From: Actinocatenispora sera
GTDB taxonomy: Bacteria > Actinomycetota > Actinomycetes > Mycobacteriales > Micromonosporaceae
Direction: 5' to 3'
NCBI RefSeq assembly: GCF_018324685.1
Contig: NZ_AP023354.1
Coordinates: 2,232,001 to 2,296,000, forward strand
Length of the DNA stretch: 64,000 nucleotides
Shown here in pieces: positions 24,943 to 34,775 of the stretch. Under the pieces are notes generated by a model. The model did no database searches. It worked only from the letters and a program-made list of their open reading frames with translations, and was not told the origin of the DNA. A program made the position numbers and the translations under genes. Within the stretch, counting starts at the first letter, position 1, and each line of letters starts with the position of its first letter.

Positions 24943-25875
24943 ATGCCTGCCTCGACCGAGCCGATGCCGGGTGCCCGGCGCTCGCCTTCGCCGTACCCTC
25001 GGCCGTCGGGCGGCAAACTGCCGGCCGGCGGGTCGGTGGACCGGGCCGAACGGGCGCTCTGGTTCGGCCGGCCGGCACGGGCGTTGTCGCTGCTGGCTGC
25101 GGTACCGGCGACTCCGCGGTCGGCGTGGCTGCGGGGCGTGGCGCTGATCGCGCTCGGCCGGTACGGTGCGGCCGACGACACCCTGCTGCCCACCGCGCTC
25201 GGCCGGTACGGTGCCGGCGACGGGGCGCTGCTGCCCACCGCGCCGGGAGCACGGCCGGTGCTGCGGTCCGGGAGCGGGCGGCGGTATGTCTCGCTGGCGC
25301 TGTCCGCGCTCGGCAGCTCGGCGCGCCAGCGCGGCCGGTACGACCGCGCTGCGGAGCTGGATGCCGCGGCGCTGGAGGCGGCCGGTACCGACGTCGAGGC
25401 GCGGGCCGACGCGCTCGTCGGGCTGACCGCGGACGCGATCGGTGCGGGTACCCGGGCGATGGCGGAACGCCGGCTGGCGGCGCTGCGCGAGGTGGCCGAC
25501 CCGGGCTGGCGCACCGCCGTACGTTGCGGTTGGGTTGCGGCCGAATTTTCCCTCCTTTCTGATCTGCCGGAAACCGCGGCAGCCGCGGCGTACCGGGCGG
25601 TACGGTGCGCCGAAATGGCGCAGGCGCCGCGCCATCTTGCGAAGTCTCTGCTCTTTTATGGCGTTTCGGTGCGGGAAGTTGCCCGTAGACAAGCGGTCGC
25701 ACCCCTATTCCGGTCCGCGGCAGTGATACTGAGAAGAGCGGAGCGGCTCGCGGCGGCGGTCGAGGCGTTCCCGGTGTGGGGAGTGGCGTGCCGGCTGCGA
25801 CAGGAGACCTTGAAGGAGGTCGCCGTGACGGGGGAAGCTGTGGCGCAGAACACGTACACCACAATCGCGTCATGA
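24943..25875 (+). CDS. hypothetical protein conserved next to whiB and sigma genes
   Basis: A 310-residue protein without a named domain. It is alanine-rich and predicted helical, with helix-pair spacing that recalls TPR proteins (ALWFGRPARALSLLAAV, RGRYDRAAELDAAALEAAG). An uncharacterised gene sits in the same place beside whiB and the SigD-type gene in mycobacteria. An in-frame 45-base tandem duplication (25153-25242) lengthens it. The ATG at 24943 has GAGGA seven bases upstream. The last third (after about residue 190) has lower GC and a more conserved look. A protein-interaction role in development or sigma control is possible but not shown. Confidence 0.75.
   Translation: MPASTEPMPGARRSPSPYPRPSGGKLPAGGSVDRAERALWFGRPARALSLLAAVPATPRSAWLRGVALIALGRYGAADDTLLPTALGRYGAGDGALLPTAPGARPVLRSGSGRRYVSLALSALGSSARQRGRYDRAAELDAAALEAAGTDVEARADALVGLTADAIGAGTRAMAERRLAALREVADPGWRTAVRCGWVAAEFSLLSDLPETAAAAAYRAVRCAEMAQAPRHLAKSLLFYGVSVREVARRQAVAPLFRSAAVILRRAERLAAAVEAFPVWGVACRLRQETLKEVAVTGEAVAQNTYTTIAS
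25153..25242 (+). repeat. in-frame 45-bp tandem duplication inside the hypothetical gene
   Basis: Two 15-codon units, 25153-25197 and 25198-25242, encode LGRYGAADDTLLPTA and LGRYGAGDGALLPTA. Most third positions are identical, which indicates a recent duplication. Confidence 0.8.
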
Positions 25876-25920
25876 GCCCGAGTCACCGGGGTCTCTCTGT
25901 CTGGGAGAGAGGAGAAGCAC

Positions 25921-26553
25921 GTGCGCTCGGTGCTCGTCTGTGTACGAACGCCCGTGGCGGCGCAACGCATCGCTGCCTGGGCTGCGCATCTCGGCGTCGC
26001 TGCCGCGGTGCGGACGGCGCTGTCCGGTGAGGAGGCGCTGGCCCGGATGGGCGAGCGTCCGGCGGACGTCGTCCTGATCGATGTCGGAATGACCCGGCCT
26101 GACCCGGTGCAGTTCACCCGCCGGGTTCTCAGCCGCGGTCCACACACCGCACTCGTGCTCGTCGGCGCCGACGACCCGCGGGCCGCGGCGGCCGCGGTCG
26201 CCGCCGGCGCCCGCGGCGTGATCCGCGCCGGCGAACACGGGGAAGACCTGGTCAGCGCGCTGGCTCAGGGCATCCTGCTGGCATGCCCGAACGGCCGGCA
26301 GAATCCGGTCGGTACGCCGACACTGGGTCGCCCGGCGCAGTCGCCGGGCCCCCGGCGGGGCGTGCTCACCGAACGTGAGCTGCAGGTACTGCGGGGAATG
26401 AGCGAGGGGAAGAGCAACGCCGAGATCGGCCGCGAGCTGTTCGTCTCGGAGGACACGGTGAAGACGCACGCCCGTCGACTGTTCCGCAAACTCGGTGCGC
26501 GCGACCGTGCGCACGCCGTGGCGTCCGCGTTCCGCTCCGGCCTGGTCAGCTGA
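25921..26553 (+). CDS. bldM: BldM-like orphan response regulator
   Basis: A 210-residue regulator whose C-terminal LuxR domain, from LTERELQVLRGMSEGKSNAE through SEDTVKTHARRLFRKLGARD, is nearly the same as that of Streptomyces BldM, which controls aerial hyphae and sporulation genes. The receiver domain is degenerate. The acidic pair is replaced by VCVRTP and the conserved lysine by arginine (GVIRAGE), although an aspartate remains at residue 54. Phosphorylation-independent action is therefore likely. There is no kinase gene nearby. Position between whiB and the ShbA-type sigma gene parallels Streptomyces. The start is GTG at 25921 after GAGGAGAAGC. Confidence 0.87.
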   Translation: MRSVLVCVRTPVAAQRIAAWAAHLGVAAAVRTALSGEEALARMGERPADVVLIDVGMTRPDPVQFTRRVLSRGPHTALVLVGADDPRAAAAAVAAGARGVIRAGEHGEDLVSALAQGILLACPNGRQNPVGTPTLGRPAQSPGPRRGVLTERELQVLRGMSEGKSNAEIGRELFVSEDTVKTHARRLFRKLGARDRAHAVASAFRSGLVS

Positions 26554-26564
26554 GAGGGCGGGTG

Positions 26565-26586
26565 GTGGAATCCCGCGCGATTCCAC
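26565..26586 (+). terminator. hairpin after bldM
   Basis: GTGGAATC (26565-26572) pairs with GATTCCAC (26579-26586) around a 6-base loop, 11 bases beyond the bldM stop. A weak terminator is likely. Confidence 0.45.
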
Positions 26587-26668
26587 ACCGCGCCCGATGC
26601 CGGGTGGCCCGCGTGGGTGGTCCGGATCGGCCGGCCCGTGCCGGCCGGGTCCGGTCGCCCGACCTGCA

Positions 26669-26708
26669 CCAATGGGCACCGTCAGGGGCCCACGGGTGCC
26701 CTGATTGG
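26669..26708. promoter_or_regulatory. dyad symmetry upstream of the sigma gene
   Basis: CCAAT plus GGGCACC (26669-26680) faces GGTGCCC (26695-26701) and ATTGG (26704-26708), with a 14-base centre and a 2-base bulge. It lies 80 bases before the sigma start and could be an operator or an RNA hairpin in its leader. Confidence 0.4.
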
Positions 26709-26787
26709 CCAAGACCTCTATGCGAAGATCGCCGCAAACACGCTACCGTTCGGCGGAAGGTTCGTAACGGGAGAGTGCGAGCGGGCG

Positions 26788-27372
26788 ATGACATCACCGG
26801 AGGCGGGGCTCACCGAGCTCGCCGTACGCGCCGGCGGCGGCGACCGCGCTGCGGTCGAGGAGCTGTTGACGCGGATCCGGCCGATCGTTGTCCGTTACTG
26901 CCGTGCTCGACTCGGTCGGACCGGCCGCGGCGCGTACACGACGGCTGACGACGTGGCGCAGGAGGTGTGTATCGCCGTGCTGGGTGCACTGCCCCGGTAC
27001 CGGGCGGGCGGATCGCCGTTCACCGCGTTCGTCTTCGGCATCGCCGCGCACAAGGTCGCCGATGCCCACCGCGGCGCCGCCCGGGACCGGTCCGAGCCGG
27101 TCGCGACGCTGCCCGAGCAGGTGGACCTGAACGCCGGGCCCGAGGCGCGGGCGATCGCGCTGGATGCGGCCGGCCGGATGCGCGGCCTGCTGGAGCGGCT
27201 GACGCCGCAGCACCGCGAGGTCGTCGTGCTCCGGGTCGGCGTCGGCCTGACCGCCGAGGAGACCGGCAACGCCCTGGGCATGACCGCCGGCGCGGTCCGG
27301 GTCGCCCAGCACCGCGCGCTGAACCGGCTGCGGGCCCTCGCCGCCGAGCTGTACGACGAGGTCGGAGTATGA
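26788..27372 (+). CDS. RNA polymerase sigma factor, ShbA/SigD-type ECF
   Basis: A 194-residue group 4 sigma factor. Region 2 includes [19 protein letters not shown] and [15 protein letters not shown]. Region 4 includes [20 protein letters not shown] and the helix-turn-helix [20 protein letters not shown]. Gene order (bldM-like, sigma, anti-sigma, guaB) matches Streptomyces shbA, whose product directs transcription of the principal sigma gene hrdB, and mycobacterial sigD. The ATG at 26788 gives full region 2. Its stop codon overlaps the start of a 24-codon micro-ORF, which in turn overlaps the anti-sigma gene. Confidence 0.9.
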   Translation: MTSPEAGLTELAVRAGGGDRAAVEELLTRIRPIVVRYCRARLGRTGRGAYTTADDVAQEVCIAVLGALPRYRAGGSPFTAFVFGIAAHKVADAHRGAARDRSEPVATLPEQVDLNAGPEARAIALDAAGRMRGLLERLTPQHREVVVLRVGVGLTAEETGNALGMTAGAVRVAQHRALNRLRALAAELYDEVGV

Positions 27373-27443
27373 GCGATCGAATCATGAGGCGGGGCGTGTT
27401 CGTGCCTCGTGCCCGGTCGGAGCGAAGCGGAGACCGGCCATGA
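27369..27443 (+). CDS. 24-codon coupling micro-ORF within a small inserted element
   Basis: The frame opens with ATG overlapping the sigma stop (ATGA) and closes with TGA overlapping the anti-sigma ATG (ATGA). It begins [16 protein letters not shown] and is rich in arginine. The DNA is related to the insert between the DrrAB-type genes at 40599-40682: both begin ATGAGCGA and share AATCATG and GTGCCTC. The peptide itself is probably not conserved; a role in passing ribosomes between genes is inferred. Expression is unproven. Confidence 0.35.
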   Translation: MSDRIMRRGVFVPRARSERSGDRP

Positions 27444-28318
27444 GTACCCGGTCCGATCCGCCCGCCGAGACGGGCGAGACCACCCCGTCCGAGGACGCGG
27501 TGGCGCGCGACGACCGCGTCCTCGACGCCCTGCTCGGGCTGGCCGACGACGACATCCGGTACGACGATCCCGCGCTGCAGCTGCTCGCGGCGTGGCGGGA
27601 GGACATCCTCACCGACGAGAGCGGCGCGACGGATGCCCCGTCGGGCCGGCCGCCGCAGCTGCCCCGGATCCGGCGTGGTGGACCCACCGGGCCGGCACCG
27701 GACCGGTCCCGGCCGCGCCGGGCCGCGCGGGCGCGTCGCCGGTCGGGTCGGCTGGTGCTGGCCACCGGGTTCGCGGTGCTGGCCGCGGGCGGGTTCGCCG
27801 GGGTGGCGATGGCCGCCGGTGGTGCCGCACCGGACAGTCCGCTGTTCCCGGTGACGAAGGTGATCTATCCGGACCGGGCGGCGGTCGCCGAGCACCGCTC
27901 GGCCGCGGCCGCCGACGTGGACGATGCCCGCAAGGCGGCGAAGGAAGGCCGCGACGACGACGCCCGGCGCTACCTCGCCGACGCCGACAAGCACGTCCGG
28001 CACCTGCCCGACGATGCGGCCCGAACGCTGCGCCGCAAGGCCGACGAGGTCCGCCGCGGGCTGAGCCCGTCCCCGGACGGTGCCGGCGGGCCGGGGCCGA
28101 CGCCCAGTCTGATGCCCAGCCCCGAGCAGCCGTCCCCGCAGGCCAGCGACACCGGGTCGGCGGAGCCGTCGCCCTCCGACTCGTCCGCGGGCGCCGGGAA
28201 CACGACGCCCGGCGGGGAGGACTCGGCGAGTCCCGAAGCCTCCACGAAGGCGGAGTCGTCGAACGAGGGCAAGCCGGGCCACGGCAAGGGCCCGCACCGG
28301 GACGACGACGGGAAGTGA
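27440..28318 (+). CDS. anti-sigma factor, RsdA-like membrane protein
   Basis: A 292-residue single-pass membrane protein. The N-terminal 60 residues carry the sigma-binding pattern of RsdA-type anti-sigma-D factors: DDRVLDALLGLA, then DDPALQLLAAWREDI. A basic stretch precedes the transmembrane segment at about 110-133 (LVLATGFAVLAAGGFAGVAMA). The outside part has a charged helical region (VAEHRSAAAADVDDARKAAK) and a Pro/Ser-rich tail ending in GKGPHRDDDGK. Location directly after the sigma gene supports the role. Release of sigma by regulated proteolysis is known for the mycobacterial homologue. Confidence 0.85.
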   Translation: MSTRSDPPAETGETTPSEDAVARDDRVLDALLGLADDDIRYDDPALQLLAAWREDILTDESGATDAPSGRPPQLPRIRRGGPTGPAPDRSRPRRAARARRRSGRLVLATGFAVLAAGGFAGVAMAAGGAAPDSPLFPVTKVIYPDRAAVAEHRSAAAADVDDARKAAKEGRDDDARRYLADADKHVRHLPDDAARTLRRKADEVRRGLSPSPDGAGGPGPTPSLMPSPEQPSPQASDTGSAEPSPSDSSAGAGNTTPGGEDSASPEASTKAESSNEGKPGHGKGPHRDDDGK

Positions 28319-28342
28319 GCCGTCGGCCCGGCGTGCGCCGGG

Positions 28343-28714
28343 TCAGCCGTGGTCGGTGGCCTGGGCCCCGTCGACGTAACCCCGCGCGTACTCCCAGGAG
28401 ACGTAGTGGTCCGGGTCGGGCTGGTAGGCCGGCTCGTGCAACCGTGGGTGGCCGTGCTCGAGCACGTGGTGCAGGCTGCTGCGCAGCAGTTCCCAGGCGA
28501 CGTAGTGGGCCGCATGGCAGTCGTCGCAGTCGAACACCACGCCGCGGATCCCGGTCGGCTCCAGGAACCGCTGGAACTCGTCCAGCTCGGCCAGCTCGGC
28601 GGTGACCTCGTCGCGCTCGTCGTCGGCCAGCGGCCGCCCGGGCACGCCGCCGAACAACCCGGCGGCCGGATCGGTCGGGTCGTTCGCGAAGGGGTCGAGC
28701 GGCTCGTCACGCAC
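28343..28714 (-). CDS. DUF5319 family protein
   Basis: A 123-residue acidic protein conserved across actinobacteria between the anti-sigma gene and guaB (mycobacterial Rv3412 position). Recognisable parts are [17 protein letters not shown] at the start, [20 protein letters not shown] and [15 protein letters not shown] with a CxxC pair. The C-terminus [14 protein letters not shown] is also typical. Function unknown. The GTG at 28714 is preceded by TACCGT at six bases, suggesting a leaderless mRNA. It is divergent from guaB. Confidence 0.85.
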   Translation of the reverse strand: MRDEPLDPFANDPTDPAAGLFGGVPGRPLADDERDEVTAELAELDEFQRFLEPTGIRGVVFDCDDCHAAHYVAWELLRSSLHHVLEHGHPRLHEPAYQPDPDHYVSWEYARGYVDGAQATDHG

Positions 28715-28720
28715 GAACCC

Positions 28721-28726
28721 ACGGTA
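28721..28726 (-). promoter_or_regulatory. -10 box, probable leaderless start of DUF5319 gene
   Basis: TACCGT (minus strand) ends six bases before the GTG at 28714. Confidence 0.5.
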
Positions 28727-28901
28727 TCGCCTGGGTACGCTCGTTCGCCGCCCGTGCGCCGCCGGGTGATCCCGACAACCAGGCAGGTTCCACGCCGGTA
28801 CGGGCGTCCCGCAGTGCCGTGGACCGCACCCGGGAGCAGCCCGCGTGGCTGGCAAGTTGCCGGGCGTAGGATCGGAACACGCGGCCGGTGGCAGCGCTTG
28901 A

Positions 28902-30506
<1,605 letters not shown>

Positions 30507-30645
30507 GCCGCCGACCGGTTCCGCGTACCGATCGGGTGGTCCCGTCGACGCACGTGCCGGTCACCGTGACCGGTACAGTGCCGTTTCGGGTGTGAGTTCC
30601 GGACAGCGCGGCGATCCGGGCTCCGGATGGCGGGAGGGGTCCATC

Positions 30646-31764
30646 GTGCGGGACATGGTCGAGATCGGAATGGGCAAGGCGGCGCGCCGCGGGTTCCACC
30701 TCGACGAGGTGGCGCTCGTGCCGACCCGCCGCACCCGGGACGTGGACGACGTGTCGACCAGCTGGCAGCTCGACGCGTACCGGTTCGACATCCCGTGCGT
30801 GGGGCACCCGTCGGACGCCACGATGAGCCCGGAGTCGGTGGTGGCGCTGGGCCGGGCCGGTGGCCTCGGGGTGCTGAACGCCGAGGGGTTGTGGACCCGG
30901 TACGAGGACCCGATCCCGGTGCTGCACGAGCTGAGCCAGCTGGACGAGGAGGCGGCCGCCACCCGGCGGCTGCAGCAGCTGTACGCGGCGCCGATCCGGC
31001 CGGAGCTGATCGGCGAGCGGGTCAAGCAGATCCGCGACGCCGGCGGCACCGTGGCGGTGCGGGTATCGCCGCAGCACACGCTGCAGCTGGCCCCGGTGAT
31101 CCTGGACGCCGGCATCGACATCCTGGTCATCCAGGGCACGATCGTGTCCGCCGAGCACGTCTCGAGCACCGACGAGCCGTTGAACCTCAAGGAGTTCATC
31201 GCCGACCTCGACCTGCCGGTGGTGGCCGGCGGCATCACGAACTACCAGACGGCGCTGCACCTGATGCGTACCGGCGCGGCCGGCGTGATCGTCGGCGTCG
31301 GCGCGGACGACTTCTCCACCACCGACACGGTCCTCGGCATCCGGGTGCCGATGGCGACGGCGATCTCCGACGCGGCCGCGGCGCGGCGCGACTACCTGGA
31401 CGAGACCGGCGGCCGGTACGTGCACCTGATCGCCGACGGCGGCCTGTCCACCTCCGGTGACATCGCGAAGGCGCTCGGCTGCGGAGCGGACGCGGTGATG
31501 CTGGGCGAGCCGCTGACGATGGCCACCGACGCGCCGGCCGGCGGCGCCTGGTGGCACTCCGCGGCGAGCCACCCGAAGCTGCCGCGCGGCATGTTCAGCC
31601 CGGCCGGCGAGCAGCTCGGCAGCCTGGAGGAGATCCTGTACGGGCCGTCCGACGACCCGGAGGGCGCGATGAACCTGTTCGGCGGGCTGCGCCGGGCGAT
31701 GGCCAAGTGCGGTTACTCCGATCTCAAGGAGTTCCAGCGCGTCAACCTCATCCTCGACCGCTGA
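30646..31764 (+). CDS. guaB3: GuaB3, IMP dehydrogenase-related protein
   Basis: A 372-residue paralogue of IMP dehydrogenase without CBS domains. It keeps the TIM-barrel framework: EIGMGKAARRGFHLDEVALV, VVAGGITNYQTALHLM and LIADGGLSTSGDIAKALGCG. The catalytic loop reads GVGADDFSTTD, so serine (residue 224) stands where GuaB has cysteine and the surrounding glycines are lost. IMPDH catalysis through a covalent thioimidate is therefore unlikely. The actinobacterial GuaB3 group is conserved beside guaB but its role is unsettled. The GTG at 30646 follows GGGAGGGG, so the longer upstream frame is rejected. Confidence 0.92.
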   Translation: MRDMVEIGMGKAARRGFHLDEVALVPTRRTRDVDDVSTSWQLDAYRFDIPCVGHPSDATMSPESVVALGRAGGLGVLNAEGLWTRYEDPIPVLHELSQLDEEAAATRRLQQLYAAPIRPELIGERVKQIRDAGGTVAVRVSPQHTLQLAPVILDAGIDILVIQGTIVSAEHVSSTDEPLNLKEFIADLDLPVVAGGITNYQTALHLMRTGAAGVIVGVGADDFSTTDTVLGIRVPMATAISDAAAARRDYLDETGGRYVHLIADGGLSTSGDIAKALGCGADAVMLGEPLTMATDAPAGGAWWHSAASHPKLPRGMFSPAGEQLGSLEEILYGPSDDPEGAMNLFGGLRRAMAKCGYSDLKEFQRVNLILDR

Positions 31765-31863
31765 CCGTCGAGCCGACTCGGACCGTCGAGCGGTCTGGTT
31801 GATCTGGGCCGGTGAGCGGGCTGGCCGGCTCGGACCGCTGAGCGGTCGGTTCGGAGCGGCTTC

Positions 31864-33321
31864 TCACCGGCGCCCGGGGCGGTCGCGCAGCGCGTCGGCG
31901 AGGCGGTGGATGCCGTCGTCGATCTGCTCGGCGGGCACGGTGCCGAAGCCGAGGGCCAGGCCCTGTTGCCGGTTTTCGTTGGTGCAGAAGCGATCCAGCG
32001 GGTCGACCGCGACGCCCTGACGGGCCGCGGCGGCGAGCCGGGCGCCGAGGTCGGGATCGGGTTCGGTCAGCCGGGCGGCCACGTGCAGGCCGGCGGCGGA
32101 CGGAACCACGGACAGCCGGTCGCCGAACCGGCGGTCCAGGGCGGCGAGCAGTGCCTCGCGGCGCGCCGAGTACGTGCGCTGGGCGCGGCGGACGTGCCGG
32201 GCCAGCAGCCCCTCGTCGATGAACCGCGCCATCGCACCCTGGATGACCGGGTCGCCGTACCAGTCGGCCACCCGGCGGGCCGCGTGCAGCGCCGGGATCA
32301 GCGACGCCGGCGCGACCAGGAACCCGAGCCGCAGCATCGGCGCCATCGTCTTGGCGAACGATCCGACGTACACGACCCGGCCGGCGGTGTCCAAGCTCTG
32401 CAACGGATCCAGCGGCCGGGCGCCGTACCGGAACTCGCTGTCGTAGTCGTCCTCGACGATCACCGCGCCGTGCCGGCCGGCCCAGTCGAGCAGCGCGTGC
32501 CGGCGGGCCGGCGACATCGCCACCCCCAGCGGGAACTGGTGCGACGGTGTCACGTACACCAGCCGGGCGTCGTCCGGCAGCGCGGTCACGTCGATGCCCT
32601 CGCCGTCCACCGGAACGCCGGTGAGCCGGGCACCGAGCGCCCGCAGCGCCTGGCGGGCCGGCAGGTATCCGGGGTCCTCGACGGCGACCCGGTCGCCCGG
32701 TTCGACCAGTACCCGGCCGAGCAGGTCGATGGCCTGCTGGGCGCCCTGGGTGACGACGACGTCGTCGGCGCCGGCCCGGACCGACCGGGACAGCGCCAGG
32801 TGCCGGGCGATCGCGGCGCGCAGCGCGGGCAGCCCGGCCGACTCCGCGTACGGCGGTCGGCGCAGCGTGGTGGCGCGCAGCTCGGCGGCGACCAGCCGGC
32901 GCCAGGTGGCGAGCGGGAACAGGTCGGGGTCCGGCACCCCGACCCGGAAGTCGTACGCGGCCGGGGACGCGTCCGGTGCCGGTTCGGCGGCGAGCTGCCG
33001 CCAGATCGCCCGCGGCCGGACCCCCTGCCGGGGCGCGGTCGGCGCATCGGCCGGCGCGGTCGACACCGGGCGCACGAACGTACCGGCGCCGACCCGGCCG
33101 GTCAGGAATCCCTCGGCGATGAGCCGCTCGTATGCGGCGGTGACGGTGGTGCGGGACACCGCGAGCGTGTCGGCCAGCTCGCGGCTCGGCGGCAGCCGGG
33201 AGCCGGACCGCAGCCGGCCGTCCACGATCGCGTCCCGCAGCTGCCGGTAGATCCGGGTGGTCCGGTCGCCGCGGCCGGCCAGGCTGATGTGCACGTCGAC
33301 CACGAGCAGCAGCCTACCCAT
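31864..33321 (-). CDS. MocR/PdxR-type regulator (GntR helix-turn-helix plus aminotransferase domain)
   Basis: A 485-residue transcription factor joining a GntR winged helix (about residues 10-75: IYRQLRDAIVDGRL, SRELADTLAVSRTTVTAAYE) to a class I aminotransferase-like domain. The PLP lysine is in YVGSFAKTMAPMLRLG, and EDDYDSEFRYG is also typical. Such proteins sense pyridoxal phosphate or amino compounds. The divergent neighbour is an amino-acid permease, so control of its uptake is likely. ATG 33321 is used; GTG codons at positions 7 and 10 are alternatives. TTGGTCC and TTGGCC words lie in the 66-base gap. Confidence 0.88.
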   Translation of the reverse strand: MGRLLLVVDVHISLAGRGDRTTRIYRQLRDAIVDGRLRSGSRLPPSRELADTLAVSRTTVTAAYERLIAEGFLTGRVGAGTFVRPVSTAPADAPTAPRQGVRPRAIWRQLAAEPAPDASPAAYDFRVGVPDPDLFPLATWRRLVAAELRATTLRRPPYAESAGLPALRAAIARHLALSRSVRAGADDVVVTQGAQQAIDLLGRVLVEPGDRVAVEDPGYLPARQALRALGARLTGVPVDGEGIDVTALPDDARLVYVTPSHQFPLGVAMSPARRHALLDWAGRHGAVIVEDDYDSEFRYGARPLDPLQSLDTAGRVVYVGSFAKTMAPMLRLGFLVAPASLIPALHAARRVADWYGDPVIQGAMARFIDEGLLARHVRRAQRTYSARREALLAALDRRFGDRLSVVPSAAGLHVAARLTEPDPDLGARLAAAARQGVAVDPLDRFCTNENRQQGLALGFGTVPAEQIDDGIHRLADALRDRPGRR

Positions 33322-33374
33322 TGGTCCAGTCGAGATCACAGATCTTGGCCTGTCGGTGCGCCAATGTCGCACCG

Positions 33375-33380
33375 TAGCGT
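33375..33380 (+). promoter_or_regulatory. -10 box, probable leaderless start of permease gene
   Basis: TAGCGT ends seven bases before the ATG at 33388 and no ribosome-binding site is visible. Confidence 0.5.
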
Positions 33381-33387
33381 GGCGGCC

Positions 33388-34674
33388 ATGAGCCGGTTGA
33401 CCTCGGTACAGGGCGCCGCCGTGACCATCGGCGCCGTTCTCGGCACCGGCGTGATCACGCTGCCCGCACTCGCCATCCGTACCGCCGGGCCGGCGTCGCT
33501 GCTGGCCTGGCTGGCGCTGATCGTGCTGTCGGTACCGCTCGCGGCGTCGTTCGCGGCGCTCGGTGCCCGGTACCCCGACGCCGGCGGCGTGTCGACCTAC
33601 GTCCGGCGCGCGTTCGGCCGGCGGGCCGCAACGGTCGTCGGCTGGTGCTTCTACCTGGCGGTGATGACCGGCGCGCCGGCCGCCGCGATGTTCGGCGCCG
33701 GGTACGTGTCGGCCGCGCTCGGCGGCGGCCGTACCACCACGATCGTGGTGTCCGGGCTGATGATCCTGGCGGTCGCCGCCGCGAACGCGTTCGGGGTGTC
33801 ACTGTCCGGCCGCATCCAGGTCGGCCTGGCCGGGCTGCTGGTGGCGCTGCTGCTGGTCGCCACGATCGCCGCCGCGCCGCACGCGCACCTGACCAACCTG
33901 CATCCGTTCGCGCCGCACGGCGGCCTCGCGGTGGTGTCCGCGGCGACGCTGCTGGTCTGGGGGTTCGCCGGCTGGGAGGCGGTCACCGCGCTGGCCGCGG
34001 ACTTCCGCCGGCCGGCCCGCGACCTGCCCCGCGCCACCGCCGCCGCCCTGATCGTGATCGGGGTGCTCTACCTGGCGATCGCGGCGGCCAGCGTGCTCGT
34101 GCTCGGCGCCGCCGCCGGGCACGCCCAGGCGCCGCTGGCCGACCTGCTCGCGATCGCGTTCGGCGGCGGGGTGCGGATCTTCGCCGCGGTCGCCGCCGTG
34201 CTGCTCACGCTGGGCGCGATGAACGCGTACTTCTCCGGTGCGGCGAAGCTCGGCGCGGCGCTCGGCCGGGACGGCGCGCTGCCCGGCTGGTTCGCGCACG
34301 GCAGCCAGGCCGGCGAGGTACCGCGGCGCAGCCTCGCCGTCGTGACCGTGATGGGCGGTTTGGCGCTGCTGGTGGTCGCGGTCGCCGGCGCCGGCACCGA
34401 GGTACCGACCCGGCTCACCACCGGCTCGTTCGTCCTGGTGTACGTGCTGGGTACGGCCGCGGCGGTGAAGCTGCTGCCGCGCCGCAGCTGGTCCCGCCGG
34501 GCCGCGGCGTTCGCGCTGCTGTGCGTGTCCGCGCTGTTCGTGCTGGCCGGCTGGTACCTGCTGTGGACGCTCGCGGTGGCGGCCGCTGCCCTGTGCTACG
34601 ACCACCTGCGGCACGGCCGGCGGCGCGCGCCGGAGCCGACCGGCGAGGCCGAACTCTCCCGCGCCGGGCAGTGA
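33388..34674 (+). CDS. APC-superfamily amino acid permease
   Basis: A 428-residue permease with about twelve hydrophobic segments. The N-terminal GAVLGTGVITLPALAIRTAG is the helix 1 substrate motif of the APC family (usually GxxIGSGI), and FAGWEAVTALAADFRRPARD in the middle is typical of amino-acid exporters and importers of the YjeH type. The C-terminus is a short polar tail. Divergent transcription from a MocR-type regulator suggests induction by an amino acid or vitamin B6-related compound; the substrate is not determined. Confidence 0.88.
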   Translation: MSRLTSVQGAAVTIGAVLGTGVITLPALAIRTAGPASLLAWLALIVLSVPLAASFAALGARYPDAGGVSTYVRRAFGRRAATVVGWCFYLAVMTGAPAAAMFGAGYVSAALGGGRTTTIVVSGLMILAVAAANAFGVSLSGRIQVGLAGLLVALLLVATIAAAPHAHLTNLHPFAPHGGLAVVSAATLLVWGFAGWEAVTALAADFRRPARDLPRATAAALIVIGVLYLAIAAASVLVLGAAAGHAQAPLADLLAIAFGGGVRIFAAVAAVLLTLGAMNAYFSGAAKLGAALGRDGALPGWFAHGSQAGEVPRRSLAVVTVMGGLALLVVAVAGAGTEVPTRLTTGSFVLVYVLGTAAAVKLLPRRSWSRRAAAFALLCVSALFVLAGWYLLWTLAVAAAALCYDHLRHGRRRAPEPTGEAELSRAGQ

Positions 34675-34675
34675 C

Positions 34676-34775
34676 CGAGGCGCCGGCGGATCCTCCCGGG
34701 CGCCGAGCGCCGCCGGGGCCTCGGGCAAATCGAGGCGCCGGCGCATCCTCCTGGGCGCCGAGCACCGCCGGGGCT
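34676..34775. repeat. duplicated 45-bp GC-rich unit between convergent genes
   Basis: The unit at 34676-34720 recurs at 34731-34775 with about four substitutions. Each copy contains GGCGCCGGCG and GGGCGCCGAGC, which can form hairpins. It fills the space between the permease stop and the stop of the next, convergent gene and probably acts as a tandem terminator. Confidence 0.65.
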
